This document shows positions 56,206 through 64,000 of a stretch of DNA of 64,000 nt, piece by piece; within the stretch, counting starts at the first letter, position 1; each line of letters begins with the position of its first letter. A model generated the notes under the pieces. The model had not been told where the DNA came from and ran no database searches. It saw only the letters and a list, made by a program, of their open reading frames with translations. The DNA lies in the NCBI GenBank assembly GCA_021844945.1, contig JAKBSJ010000001.1, positions 1 through 64,000 on the forward strand, given 5' to 3'. The translations under genes were made by a program, and so were the position numbers. The stretch comes from Thermoplasmata archaeon (lineage in GTDB: Archaea; Thermoplasmatota; Thermoplasmata; Lutacidiplasmatales; UBA184).

Positions 56206-57180
56206 ATGTCCGAAAGTTCCTCTTCGACCCACACTAGTCCGCACCCGGCCGCACCCCCCGCGAAGACCCCTCCGCGCGCTCCTCTGCGCCCTCGCTTGTC
56301 GGAGATGGGGCTCTCGCTGGGGAAGTACGCCCGGCTCAAGCGCATGCTCTATACGCACGGTCCGGGCGGGGGCACCCTGCTCGCGTTGCCGATCGATCAA
56401 GGGCTTGAGCATGGTCCGGTCGACTTTTTTGACAACCCCGCGGCGCAAGATCCGAACTACCAGTTCGAGCTTGCGCGCGACGGCCGATTCAGCGCGATTG
56501 CGTTGCACGTCGGGCTCGCCGAGAAGTACTTCGGGGAGTACGCCGGTGAGGTTCCGCTCATTCTGAAGATCAACGGGAAGACGAGCATCCCGCCGGATGC
56601 GGAAGCGTTCAGCCCGCTCACGGGAACCGTCGAGGACGCCGTCCGCCTTGGCGCGGACGCGGTGGGCTACACCGTCTACGTCGGATCGCCCGCGCAGGAC
56701 CGAGACTTTCGGCAATTCCAGGAGGTGCGCGCCGAGGCCGACCGCCTCGGGATGCCGATGATCGTCTGGGCCTATCCTCGGGGCGAGTTCGTCGCGAAAA
56801 AGGGGGGCAAGGAGAGCCTCTACGCCGTCGACTACGCCGCTCGGGTCGCCCTCGAGCTCGGCGCGGACGTCGTGAAGGTGAACTACCCGGTCCGTTCCGA
56901 GAAGGACGTCGATTCGCCGCCGCCCTACAACCACCTCGACCTTACCCCCGACCAAGCCTTCCACAAAGTCGTCCAGAGCGCGGGTCGAGCGATGGTGCTC
57001 GTTTCGGGCGGGGCGAAGATCTCGGATGCCGATCTCTTGCACAAGGTCCGCTCCTCGCTGGACGCCGGCGCGACCGGGATCATCTTCGGTCGCAACATGT
57101 GGCAGCGACCCCGCAACGAAGCGCTCGTCCTCGCCCGTGAGCTCCATGCGATCTTCCGGGACTACGCTCAACCCCCGTAG
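56206..57180 (+). CDS. fbaB: Class I fructose-bisphosphate aldolase (FbaB/DhnA-type)
   Basis: This 324-residue aldolase interconverts fructose 1,6-bisphosphate with dihydroxyacetone phosphate and glyceraldehyde 3-phosphate. The Schiff-base lysine is in LGADVVKVNYPV, and other active-site parts are LLALPIDQGLEHGPVDF, LILKINGKTSIP, VWAYPRGEFV and VSGGAKISDADLLHKV. The length and the GLEHGPVDFF text match the FbaB type, which some archaea use instead of the bifunctional FBP aldolase/phosphatase. A Pro/Ser-rich N-terminus of 30 residues precedes the fold. A CGTTAAATCG box lies 29-38 nt before the ATG. It overlaps the presumed tsr3 start. Confidence 0.94.
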   Translation: MSESSSSTHTSPHPAAPPAKTPPRAPLRPRLSEMGLSLGKYARLKRMLYTHGPGGGTLLALPIDQGLEHGPVDFFDNPAAQDPNYQFELARDGRFSAIALHVGLAEKYFGEYAGEVPLILKINGKTSIPPDAEAFSPLTGTVEDAVRLGADAVGYTVYVGSPAQDRDFRQFQEVRAEADRLGMPMIVWAYPRGEFVAKKGGKESLYAVDYAARVALELGADVVKVNYPVRSEKDVDSPPPYNHLDLTPDQAFHKVVQSAGRAMVLVSGGAKISDADLLHKVRSSLDAGATGIIFGRNMWQRPRNEALVLARELHAIFRDYAQPP

Positions 57181-57709
57181 GGACCACTCGTTCCCACTGT
57201 GGGTGGAGATCCGCGGGGACGATCACCCGAAGGCGTGCACGGGTCGCCGACTTCTGGCTCGTGGGATCGTCCGGCGATCACCCCCCCCTCCTCCCGGTCC
57301 TCCCCTCGTTCTCGATCCGTACGCGCCCATCGTGCTCTCGGCCCAGGACCGGCGGTACGCAGAACGGCACGGGTTCCTAGTCGTGGACTGTTCGTGGAAC
57401 CGACTGTCGGACCGAGGATCGCTTGGTGGGACCACGATTCCGCCGGGCCTCCACCGCCGGCTACCTTTTCTATTGGCCACGAACCCTCAGCACTTCGGAC
57501 ATGTCGGGCAACTGAACACGGCGGAGGCCTTCGCTGCCGCTTTGGCCGTGTCCGGCCAGGAAGCAGAGGCTCGGAAATTGCTGGACGCGTTCCACGGGAG
57601 CACGGCGTTCTTCCACGTGAATGAGTCTCGTCTTCGACGCTATCGCGGCGCGAAGACGTCCCGCGAGATGCTCGCGGCCGAGAGAGCCGAGTTCTCAACC
57701 GTAGGCTAA
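57149..57709 (+). CDS. tsr3: Tsr3, rRNA aminocarboxypropyltransferase
   Basis: Tsr3 transfers the aminocarboxypropyl group of SAM to a hypermodified uridine of small-subunit rRNA. The conserved pieces are DDHPKACTGRRLLARG (the family's D-x-K-x-CTG-x-KL), VLDPYAPIVLSAQDRRYAERHGFLVVDCSWNRL, and RLPFLLATNPQHFGHVGQLNTAEAFAAAL, with the SAM-binding region LLATNP. The real frame probably starts near LWVEIRGDDHPK; ATG 57149 overlaps the aldolase end by 32 nt, while GTG 57203 would cut into the first strand. Both are possible. The track start at 57026 is too long. Confidence 0.9.
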   Translation, partial: RSSGTTLNPRRDHSFPLWVEIRGDDHPKACTGRRLLARGIVRRSPPPPPGPPLVLDPYAPIVLSAQDRRYAERHGFLVVDCSWNRLSDRGSLGGTTIPPGLHRRLPFLLATNPQHFGHVGQLNTAEAFAAALAVSGQEAEARKLLDAFHGSTAFFHVNESRLRRYRGAKTSREMLAAERAEFSTVG

Positions 57710-57757
57710 CCTACCCCCGAAACGCCCGGCGCGAGAGGGGCACCGGCGTACATTGGG

Positions 57758-57826
57758 ATATAGGCCTATTGCTCACACTATATTAGTTAGGGGTAAACTA
57801 TATTCTTTATTCAATTACTATAAATT
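57758..57826 (+). promoter_or_regulatory. AT-rich promoter/operator of the pst operon
   Basis: This is the most AT-rich stretch of the window. Three similar words, ACTATATT (57778), ACTATATT (57798) and ACTATAAATT (57817), are spaced 20 and 19 nt, about two helical turns. The last doubles as TATA box, 25-33 nt before the ATG at 57850. Upstream is a 10-bp palindrome ATAGGCCTAT (57760-57769). The regular repeats look like binding sites for a phosphate regulator, on one face of the DNA; which protein binds is unknown. Confidence 0.65.
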
Positions 57827-57849
57827 TGCTTGATCGGTCGCCATGGGCG

Positions 57850-58824
57850 ATGATGGCAGCGCAAGGACCGGGTCGAGTCTCGGGGGGAGTGCGGGATCGC
57901 AATCTGCCTCGTAGACGGTCCGTTTCTCCCCGGCTGATCCGGCTGGACTCGGACACACCCGCAGAACATGTTTTCCGGGAGTTGGTCGCAGCGTACGTCT
58001 CGGCCGCCCCAAGGATCGTCATTCGCCAAGAGGGAGGGATCCGAAGCAGCATCCGAGACGTGGTCTCGTCCTTCCGGGAGCGGTTCGGAGCCCGGACCCG
58101 GCTCGATGATGAGCACGGCGACCTCGTGCTCTATGGTCTCGACCCGGAGAGCCCGCCACGCCTGCCCCAACTCAGCTTCCGCCTGGGCGAATGCGTGCTC
58201 GAACTCCTGCGGGATGCCGGGCTCGGGACCGCTTCGACCGCCCGGGAAGAAGACTGGGACGAGCGCGACAACGTCGTGGACGCTCTTGCCTGGGAGGTGC
58301 AGCGGAGGGTCACTCAGGCTTGGCGGAATCCTCGAGAATATGGTCATCGCGAAAGGATCAACCCGATCCGATGGCTCGAAGCGTCGCGGGCTCTCGAGCG
58401 GATCGGGGACCATGCGGTGCTCATCGCGATCCACGGCGCCCGCTGGAGAGAGACCGAACCCGCCGAAGCGGAGCGCCGCCTCCTGACCGAATTCCATCAC
58501 CAGGCCTCGGACTACGTAGACGGCGCGTTGGTCCTGCTGGTCGATCCTCGAGTCGGTAGCGCAAACGCCGCGCTGGATCTCGGGGTCGCTCTGCGGGAGA
58601 CGGGACGAACACTAGTAGATCGCTTAATCGCAGCGCGGTCCGCCAACCCTCCGCCCCCCTTGGCGGCAGTCTCGCTGGGCTGGGTATTGCACTCTCTCGA
58701 TCGCATCGTGGCCTATGGCATGGACCTCGCCGAGATCGCTCTCGACTCCGCGCAACCTGCGCGCCCTTCATTGCACGGTCCTCCCAGCGAGGACGATACA
58801 GGAGGCAACGAAAGCCATGAGTGA
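57850..58824 (+). CDS. PhoU-like regulatory protein, first gene of the pst operon
   Basis: A 324-residue protein with a PhoU-type helical domain: NPIRWLEASRALERIGDHAVLIA holds the ERIGDHA signature, and a second helical bundle runs from DYVDGALVLLVDP to ILHSLDRIVAYGMDLAEIAL. Archaeal homologues usually have an N-terminal AbrB/SpoVT DNA-binding domain before the RELVAAYVSAAPRIVIR segment. Here only about 40 residues precede it (MMAAQGPGRVSGGVRDRNLP), without an AbrB motif, so this copy may have lost DNA binding. The ATG at 57850 fits the TATA box; the track TTG (57826) lies in the box. It overlaps pstS by 8 nt. Confidence 0.78.
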   Translation: MMAAQGPGRVSGGVRDRNLPRRRSVSPRLIRLDSDTPAEHVFRELVAAYVSAAPRIVIRQEGGIRSSIRDVVSSFRERFGARTRLDDEHGDLVLYGLDPESPPRLPQLSFRLGECVLELLRDAGLGTASTAREEDWDERDNVVDALAWEVQRRVTQAWRNPREYGHRERINPIRWLEASRALERIGDHAVLIAIHGARWRETEPAEAERRLLTEFHHQASDYVDGALVLLVDPRVGSANAALDLGVALRETGRTLVDRLIAARSANPPPPLAAVSLGWVLHSLDRIVAYGMDLAEIALDSAQPARPSLHGPPSEDDTGGNESHE

Positions 58825-60052
58825 GAGTTCGGGGAGCGCGACCATGACGAATGACAGTATTGTGCAAGGGGCACCGATGCGCCATCGAGGCGGTCGTAGG
58901 ATCGGCCTGGGCGTGACCATCGCGGTCGCGGTGATCCTGCTCGCGGCCGGGCTGGGAGGGGGCTACGTTCTCGGCGGTAGCCACGGCGCCTCTTCGGGAG
59001 CGACGAAGTACACCTTGTTGGAAACGGGGTCCACGCTGATCTTCCCCTACATGAACATACTCGGCCCCAAGTTTACGTCCCTCTACCCGAACATCCAGAT
59101 CTCCCCGCAAGCAACCGGTAGCGGTACCGGGATCAGTTCGGCCGAAGCGGGCACGGTCGACTTGGGTGGAACGGACGCGTATCTGCTCCCCAGTGTCGCG
59201 GCCAACTACAGTTTGATCAACGTACCTATCGCGATATCGGCCCAGCTGGCGGTCTACAACATCCCGGGGATCACGACCCACTTGAACCTCAACGGGACGG
59301 TCCTTTCAATGATCTACTCGGAGAAGATCACGAAGTGGAATGACCCTCTGATCCAAGCCGCGAACCCCGGCGTCGCTCTCCCGGACCAGACGATCGTGCC
59401 TCTCCACCGTTCCGACGGAAGCGGGGACACGTTCATGTGGACCAGCATGATGTACATGTCTTGGTCGGGTTGGACCGGCGGCTATGGGACCACGTACTCG
59501 TGGATGGCCAACCAGAAGGGGTACGAGGGAAACGCCGGCATGGTTTCCGGGCTAGAATCGACCCCGTACGGTCTCGCCTACATTGGTATCAGCTACCTCT
59601 CGGAAATCCAAGCGGACTCGAGCCTTCAGTACGCAGCGTTGGGTGACGAAGCGGCGATCGTAAACGGTACCAACCCCGCGAACTACGTCCTACCCTCGGC
59701 CCAGAACATCAGCGAGGACGCGAACCTGGCTCTGAAGAACCTCCAGCCTCCCAGCGTAGCGATCAGCCTCATACTCGGCGGAGTCCCGGGTGCGACCGAC
59801 CTCAAGCTCGGCGCCGGCGGAACACTACCGACCGCCCAGTATCCGACGCCCTACCCCGACACCAACCTCGAGTACATCCTGATCTCGACGCACCCCGCGA
59901 ACCCCAGCAAGCAAACCTGGGTGGTCAACTTCTTGGAGTGGGCCATGACGTTCGGGGCATCCTACGCGACCCAGGTGAACTTCCTTCCGTTGACACCGAC
60001 CGTGGTGGGCTACAACATCCAGGCCCTCGGCGGGGTGAACGTCAGCGCGTAG
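58817..60052 (+). CDS. pstS: Phosphate ABC transporter substrate-binding protein
   Basis: PstS (411 residues) binds phosphate outside the cell. After an anchor helix (LGVTIAVAVILLAAGLGGGYVLGG; no lipobox Cys) the mature part starts LLETGSTLIFPYMN. Phosphate-contact motifs are ATGSGTGISSAEAGTVDLGGTDA and PLHRSDGSGDTFMWTSMMY (the RSDGSG loop). IPGITTHLNLNGTVLSMIYSEKITKWNDPLI is the standard PstS middle region. It is about 80 residues longer than bacterial PstS. It overlaps the PhoU-like gene and is followed by pstC after 15 nt. Confidence 0.95.
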   Translation: MSESSGSATMTNDSIVQGAPMRHRGGRRIGLGVTIAVAVILLAAGLGGGYVLGGSHGASSGATKYTLLETGSTLIFPYMNILGPKFTSLYPNIQISPQATGSGTGISSAEAGTVDLGGTDAYLLPSVAANYSLINVPIAISAQLAVYNIPGITTHLNLNGTVLSMIYSEKITKWNDPLIQAANPGVALPDQTIVPLHRSDGSGDTFMWTSMMYMSWSGWTGGYGTTYSWMANQKGYEGNAGMVSGLESTPYGLAYIGISYLSEIQADSSLQYAALGDEAAIVNGTNPANYVLPSAQNISEDANLALKNLQPPSVAISLILGGVPGATDLKLGAGGTLPTAQYPTPYPDTNLEYILISTHPANPSKQTWVVNFLEWAMTFGASYATQVNFLPLTPTVVGYNIQALGGVNVSA

Positions 60053-60067
60053 GGGAGGCCTCGACCC

Positions 60068-61078
60068 TTGGACCCGCCGACCGGAGATCAACCTGTTCCC
60101 GGCGGAGAGGGCGCGAGCGCCGCGCCCTTCTCCGCTCTTCCCACTCCCCGCTCCATCACGTGGCGGGCCTGGCTGGGAAGCCCGATTGCTCTGCTTCCGC
60201 TCGCTCTCGTTGCGGCGATCGTGATTGTTCTCCTCTACGCTTCGGAACTGAAGAACTTCGGTTGGTCGTTCTGGAGCTTCAACTACCTCTTCGACCCGCT
60301 CACCGACTCGGGGTCGTTCGGGGTCGGGATTTTCGCAGCCGGAAGCGCGATCACCGCCACCCTGGCATTGATCCTTGCGGGCCTGCTCAGCCTCGCCATC
60401 GCGATCTCCCTGACCGTCTATCTTCCCCCGATTGCGAGCCGCCCGCTGACCATTCTCACCAATCTGCTCGCGGGAATCCCCAGCGTGGTCTACGGCATCT
60501 GGGGGTACGTCATCTTGGCGCCGTACTTCGGATCCACCCTCGAGCCCACGCTCCAGAACGTCATCGGATTCATCCCGGGGTTCGGCGGAACCCGAGTGGA
60601 TACCGCCGGCGGAACGGGGCTCCTACTTGCCATCTTCATCCTGACGATCATGGTGATCCCTCTGACCACCGCGATCATGCGGGAGTCGCTTCGCAACGTT
60701 CCTAGGGACTTGGTCGAAGCGGGCCTGGCCCTGGGTGCCACTCAGTGGGAAGTGACCCGCCAAGTTCGTCTGAAGGTTGCGCGCGGCGGGCTCTGGGGGG
60801 CTCTGTTCCTCGGGTTCGGTCGGGCCATCGGAGAGGCGGTCGCGGTCGCGATGGTCATCGGGGCCTCGATCCAAATCCCATCGACCATCTATGGGGGATC
60901 CACAACGATTGCCTCCTTCATTTTTTATCAGCTCGATAGCGCGTTCACCTATCCGTCGCTTCTCCAGGCACTCGTCGAGTACGCCCTAATCCTCCTCGCC
61001 ATCGCGGTGATCGTGAACGTCGTGGGGCAGCGAGCGACCCACTCCGACACGATCGCTGCGGCCACGGGAGGGGTCTGA
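60068..61078 (+). CDS. pstC: Phosphate ABC transporter permease PstC
   Basis: PstC (336 residues, TTG start) is one of two membrane subunits of the phosphate importer, with six helices. It carries the LLAGIPSVVYGIWGYVILAP segment typical of PstC and the EAA loop PRDLVEAGLALGATQWEVTRQV, plus GRAIGEAVAVAMVIGAS, which in PstC/PstA is a functionally important helix. It lies between pstS and pstA with 5 nt to the latter, so all pst genes form one transcript. Confidence 0.95.
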   Translation: MDPPTGDQPVPGGEGASAAPFSALPTPRSITWRAWLGSPIALLPLALVAAIVIVLLYASELKNFGWSFWSFNYLFDPLTDSGSFGVGIFAAGSAITATLALILAGLLSLAIAISLTVYLPPIASRPLTILTNLLAGIPSVVYGIWGYVILAPYFGSTLEPTLQNVIGFIPGFGGTRVDTAGGTGLLLAIFILTIMVIPLTTAIMRESLRNVPRDLVEAGLALGATQWEVTRQVRLKVARGGLWGALFLGFGRAIGEAVAVAMVIGASIQIPSTIYGGSTTIASFIFYQLDSAFTYPSLLQALVEYALILLAIAVIVNVVGQRATHSDTIAAATGGV

Positions 61079-61083
61079 ACCCA

Positions 61084-61983
61084 ATGGTCGCTGCTCCCGA
61101 CGCGGACCATTCGTTGCTGAACCCAACGGGGCACGTGCGCCGCCGCCTCGCGCTCGACCGCGCGGTGCGCTGGCTCCTCCTCCTCGCCTTTGCAGCCGTT
61201 CTCTTCCCTCTCCTCGACATGGTCTACTGGATCTCCGCGCGGGCGGTCCCGGCATTCACTTGGGGGACTTTCACCGAGAATCAGGTGGGCTTGGGCGGAG
61301 GCCTGCATGCGATGATCATCGGAACGCTGTTCCTCATCGGGATCGCGACCGCCTTTGCGGTGGGTATCGGGGTCGTTTCAGGGATGTACACGGCGGAGTA
61401 CGCGCCTCCGGCGGTGGCCCACTCGGCCCGGGTCATCGGCAACGTCCTGGCCGGAGTTCCGGCGATCGTGATCGGATACTTCGGGTACTACGCTCTCGTG
61501 CTTTACACCCACTGGGGGTACAACTCGCTCGCCGGAGGGATCGCCCTCGGCGTGTTCATGGTTCCGTTCGTCTTCCGGACGACGGACATCGGTTTCGCCG
61601 CCGTTCCCCGGGCCCAACGCGAAGCGACGCTGGCTCTCGGAGCGCGGCGGTCCCAGTACTTGGCGCGGGTAGCGTTTCCGATCGCGTTGCCCACCATGCT
61701 GTCCGGCGTTTTCCTGGCGATGGCGATCGGCCTGGGCGAGACCGCTCCGCTGATCTATACGGCCGGCTGGAGCTCCTCCACGGTCACCGGCCTTCTCCAG
61801 CCGACCAGCTACCTGACCGGGGCCATCTGGAACTTCTACGACTTCCCCAGCACCGAGGGCTCGTTCCTGACCCTCGCGTTCCAGGCCGCCTTCCTGCTGA
61901 TCGTGATTTCGCTCACGGTCAACATCGCCATTCAGGTCATCGCGGACCGTTACCGCCGCCGCTTGAGGGGGTTGTTCCAGTGA
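61084..61983 (+). CDS. pstA: Phosphate ABC transporter permease PstA
   Basis: PstA (299 residues) is the second membrane subunit. After a cytoplasmic N-terminus it has six helices, with YTAEYAPPAVAHSARVIGNVLAGVPAIVIGYFGYYALV (here cited for order), the EAA loop AQREATLALGARRSQYLARVAFP, and AIGLGETAPLIYTAGW, the GETAP motif that distinguishes PstA. The ATG at 61084 follows pstC by 5 nt. Its stop overlaps the GTG of pstB by 4 nt. Confidence 0.95.
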   Translation: MVAAPDADHSLLNPTGHVRRRLALDRAVRWLLLLAFAAVLFPLLDMVYWISARAVPAFTWGTFTENQVGLGGGLHAMIIGTLFLIGIATAFAVGIGVVSGMYTAEYAPPAVAHSARVIGNVLAGVPAIVIGYFGYYALVLYTHWGYNSLAGGIALGVFMVPFVFRTTDIGFAAVPRAQREATLALGARRSQYLARVAFPIALPTMLSGVFLAMAIGLGETAPLIYTAGWSSSTVTGLLQPTSYLTGAIWNFYDFPSTEGSFLTLAFQAAFLLIVISLTVNIAIQVIADRYRRRLRGLFQ

Positions 61984-62753
61984 CCGATACGGTACCGGTG
62001 GGGCCCCCCATCATCGAAGTGCGGAACTTGAAGGTCGGGGCGTCCGAGCGCACCATCTTGGACGACGTTACGCTCGATGTGTTCGACCGTCAGGTGACGG
62101 CGGTCATTGGGCCTTCGGGTTCCGGCAAGACGACCTTCATACGCACGCTCAACCGAATGGTCGAGACGACCCCGGGCCTGCGCGTGGAAGGATCTATCCG
62201 CTATCAGGGGCAGGACATCCACGATCCGCGCGTGAACCCCGTGCTCCTGCGCCAACGCATCGGGATGGTGTTCCAGCGGCCGGCCGTGTTTCCTATGTCC
62301 ATCTACAACAACGTCGTGTTCGGTCTGCGCCTCAACGGTACTGACCCGAGCGAGTTCGATCGAATCGTCGGCCATTCCCTAGAGCGGGCGGGGCTGCTCA
62401 AGGAACTTCAGGGAAACCTCGATCGCCCAGCGTTCGAACTTTCGGGGGGGCAGCAGCAGCGCCTATGTATCGCGCGCGCGCTCGCGGTCAAGCCCCGCGT
62501 CCTTTTGATGGACGAACCCACCGGTAGCCTCGACCCGATCTCGACGCAACGGGTCGAGGAGACCGTCGAGGAGCTCCGGCGTGAAATCGCCATCGTCATC
62601 GTGACCCATAGCATTGCCCAGGCGGCCCGTGTTTCCGACCGGACCGCATACTTCTACCAAGGCCGTCTTGTGGAAGTCGCCCCCACCGAAGTGCTGTTCG
62701 AGCGACCCACTCAGAAGCTCACCGAGGAGTACATCACCGGGAGATTTGGATGA
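61980..62753 (+). CDS. pstB: Phosphate ABC transporter ATP-binding protein PstB
   Basis: PstB (257 residues) powers phosphate import. Walker A is GPSGSGKTTFIRTLNRM, with the family's RTLNRM; the Q-loop is GMVFQRPAVFPMSIYNNVVFGL, the signature LSGGQQQRLCIARALA, Walker B VLLMDEPTGSLDPIST, and the H-loop VTHSIAQAARVSD. All catalytic motifs are canonical, unlike those of the thiamine ATPase in this window. The GTG at 61980 overlaps the pstA stop; the long track ORF is a shadow of pstA before that. Its end overlaps the phoU start (ATGA). Confidence 0.96.
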   Translation: MTDTVPVGPPIIEVRNLKVGASERTILDDVTLDVFDRQVTAVIGPSGSGKTTFIRTLNRMVETTPGLRVEGSIRYQGQDIHDPRVNPVLLRQRIGMVFQRPAVFPMSIYNNVVFGLRLNGTDPSEFDRIVGHSLERAGLLKELQGNLDRPAFELSGGQQQRLCIARALAVKPRVLLMDEPTGSLDPISTQRVEETVEELRREIAIVIVTHSIAQAARVSDRTAYFYQGRLVEVAPTEVLFERPTQKLTEEYITGRFG

Positions 62754-63532
62754 GCGGAACACCACCGGCCAGCCGCGACGCCGCGCGAGGATACGACCGA
62801 GAGATCGGCCGGCTCAAGTCCGATGCCGTCGAGATGGGACACTGGGCACTGGCGATGGTCCACGATGGGTGGACCGCGTTCCAGCGGTCCGATCTGAAGC
62901 TGGCGCAAGCCGTGCTGGATCGGGATACGCGCCTATCCAAGTACGAGGAGGACATCGAGCACGAGACCATCTCGTTCCTTCTCCTCCGTAAACCGGCGGG
63001 AGGCGATCTGCGGACTGCGGTCGGCCTTCTCAAAGCGACGACGTACCTGGATCGCATCGGCCGACTCGGATTCGACATCGCGCGGATCACGACCCCCGAG
63101 GTCCGATCGGATCTCCCCGAGCTGAGAGACCACTTACAGAACATGGACATCCTCGCGGAGTCCCAAGTGGCTCTCGTTCTCGACGCGCTCGAGCACGACA
63201 AGATCGAAGTCGCCCGCTCGCTGTTCGACCGCGACGACGAGATCGACCGGATGCACCGTGAGACCAATCGCATTGCGGTCCGCCAGCTCCTGTTCGACCC
63301 TCTTTCGGGCCAGCGCACGAGCAACGAGATCCTGATCGCGCGGCACTTCGAGCGGATCGCGGACAACGCCTGCCGCATCGCCGAGAAGGTGATCTATGGC
63401 CTCACCGGACAACGGCCCAGCGAGTACCTGCCCCGCCACCCGTACCTTCCGTACGTGCTCGAGCCGCCTCCCGGGGACGGCGGCCGTGGGGAGGGGGGAT
63501 CGCCGCCGATGCCTCCCGATCGATCGGCTTAG
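62750..63532 (+). CDS. phoU: Phosphate transport regulator PhoU
   Basis: PhoU (260 residues) is a negative modulator of Pst transport. The two three-helix bundles are clear: LKSDAVEMGHWALAMVHDGWTAFQRSD with LLRKPAGGDLRTAVGLLKATTYLDRIGRLGFDIARIT, and ISEQ-type second half SQVALVLDALEHDKIEVARSLFDRDDEID with ARHFERIADNACRIAEKVIY. The E/DxxRxxD-like metal motif is at TYLDRIGRLG and HFERIADNAC. The C-terminus is a Pro/Gly-rich tail. It is the last gene of the operon (ATGA overlap with pstB) and so the second PhoU-like protein of this locus. It converges with the phosphatase gene, overlapping by 4 nt. Confidence 0.93.
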   Translation: MSGTPPASRDAARGYDREIGRLKSDAVEMGHWALAMVHDGWTAFQRSDLKLAQAVLDRDTRLSKYEEDIEHETISFLLLRKPAGGDLRTAVGLLKATTYLDRIGRLGFDIARITTPEVRSDLPELRDHLQNMDILAESQVALVLDALEHDKIEVARSLFDRDDEIDRMHRETNRIAVRQLLFDPLSGQRTSNEILIARHFERIADNACRIAEKVIYGLTGQRPSEYLPRHPYLPYVLEPPPGDGGRGEGGSPPMPPDRSA

Positions 63533-64000
63533 GCGCGATCCCAGGGTGCGTTGTTGCGCGCGGACGGTTTCCCTACCGGCGCTGCCGGCACGTCCTCCAG
63601 GGCGAGATCCACGACCGACGAGACTGCGCGGTCGAGCGGGAGCCGAGCCAGGATCACCCCTCCATAGCGCTGGTAGTAGCGCGTGGTGTGAAGCGTGAGA
63701 CAGCGGCCATCGTAGATCGGGCGTCGCGTCAAGTCCGGGTCGTGTCCGCGAACCAACACCGTGAGGCCCGCCTTCGCGAGGAAGTCGAGGGTATCCGACT
63801 CATGGAAAGGGGGGGCCACTCCGCGGCGGTTGCGGCTCGCCGCGCAGTCCGCCCATGCGATCTCGGCGAGGCGAGCCCGATCCGTCGGGTCGATGGCCCT
63901 CGTCCAAGGCTCCGGCCAGGGAGGTCGCGGGAAGCCGGCGTGCGCGAGGTACGCGCCGGACCGGCTCGTGGCGGCGATCGGGCCTCGGTTCAGGAGACGG
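63529..64000 (-). CDS. PPP-family serine/threonine phosphatase, C-terminal part
   Basis: The gene enters from the right edge; 157 codons are seen. The frame continues beyond the track's internal ATG (63819) to the edge. Motifs of the PPP (PP1/PP2A/Ap4A hydrolase) group are AYLAHAGFPRP, the G-H-A/G-G motif in variant form, LAEIAWADCAAS (matching the LLWSDP region), TVLVRGHDPDLTRRP (the RGHD/HQ motif) and YDGRCLTLHTTRYYQRYGG, equivalent to the VLTVFSAPNYCGRYGN end. A protein phosphatase or bis(5'-nucleosyl)-tetraphosphatase role is likely. It converges with the phosphate operon, but functional linkage is unproven. Confidence 0.82.
   Translation of the reverse strand, partial: RLLNRGPIAATSRSGAYLAHAGFPRPPWPEPWTRAIDPTDRARLAEIAWADCAASRNRRGVAPPFHESDTLDFLAKAGLTVLVRGHDPDLTRRPIYDGRCLTLHTTRYYQRYGGVILARLPLDRAVSSVVDLALEDVPAAPVGKPSARNNAPWDRA

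Noticed and set aside
1-64000. CRISPR arrays, insertion sequences, prophage, rRNA
   Set aside because: I saw no spaced direct-repeat array, transposase, integrase, phage structural gene or rRNA sequence in any part of the window.

Overview
This window is a GC-rich chromosomal segment of an archaeon. The information-processing genes are archaeal: TATA-binding protein, aIF1A, a divergent Orc1/Cdc6, RNase P subunit Rpp21 (Rnp4), an archaeal class I CCA-adding enzyme, the KEOPS kinase Bud32, an RPA-type ssDNA-binding protein with a partner, archaeal GluRS, and Tsr3. Many genes have an AT-rich TATA-like box about 25-40 nt before the start codon, which suggests short or absent leaders. The gene mix (aerobic-looking fatty-acid oxidation, ETF, lipoyl synthase, aconitase, FbaB-type aldolase, and a TPP riboswitch, an RNA known in Thermoplasma) fits a GC-rich member of the Thermoplasmatota. 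That placement is inference. I see no rRNA, CRISPR array, insertion sequence or prophage.

Layout. 0-7.2 kb: a truncated secreted-protein gene at the left edge, an MFS transporter, a terpene-cyclase-like gene broken by a frameshift, a GNAT enzyme, a methyltransferase remnant, a membrane-anchored six-bladed NHL propeller and a CADD/TenA-like protein. 7.3-15.4 kb: aconitase, then a thiamine ABC transporter operon (thiB-thiP-thiQ, minus strand) headed by a TPP riboswitch, divergent from pdxS. 15.5-23 kb: a glycosyltransferase, pyrF, the RPA pair, a second GNAT, a membrane FKBP isomerase, a coiled-coil protein and larB. 23-36.4 kb: lipid catabolism and electron transfer, namely acyl-CoA dehydrogenase, etfB, etfA and a FixC-like ETF:quinone oxidoreductase, then crotonase, a second acyl-CoA dehydrogenase, acyl-CoA ligase, DUF35 and thiolase. 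Amidohydrolase, aIF1A, NAD(P)HX repair and bud32 lie between. These genes supply most steps of beta-oxidation; no 3-hydroxyacyl-CoA dehydrogenase is present here.

36.4-48.4 kb: a small operon with two four-helix membrane proteins and an orphan ThiF/MoeB-like C-terminal domain, a THUMP-less ThiI, a hydrolase, a CoA-type NUDIX enzyme, TBP with a repeat-rich promoter, a TatD-like protein, thymidylate kinase, Cdc6, lipA, cca, an AmrS-like radical SAM enzyme and a methyltransferase. 48.5-50 kb: two toxin-antitoxin modules in tandem. 50-57.7 kb: tRNA-Leu(CAA), rnp4, a zinc-ribbon protein, an RNase H/RuvC-fold protein, gltX, a VOC protein, a second MFS transporter, a CDF cation transporter, aldolase and tsr3. 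57.7-63.5 kb: a phosphate operon (phoU-like, pstS, pstC, pstA, pstB, phoU) behind an AT-rich promoter with three regularly spaced repeats. A PPP-family phosphatase runs off the right edge.

The most notable points are the TPP riboswitch with a hairpin right at the thiB start codon, the spaced repeats before the pst operon and before tbp, the frameshifted cyclase, the tandem TA modules with a shared upstream repeat, and several reduced proteins (THUMP-less ThiI, orphan ThiF C-terminal domain, PhoU-like protein without the expected N-terminal AbrB domain).
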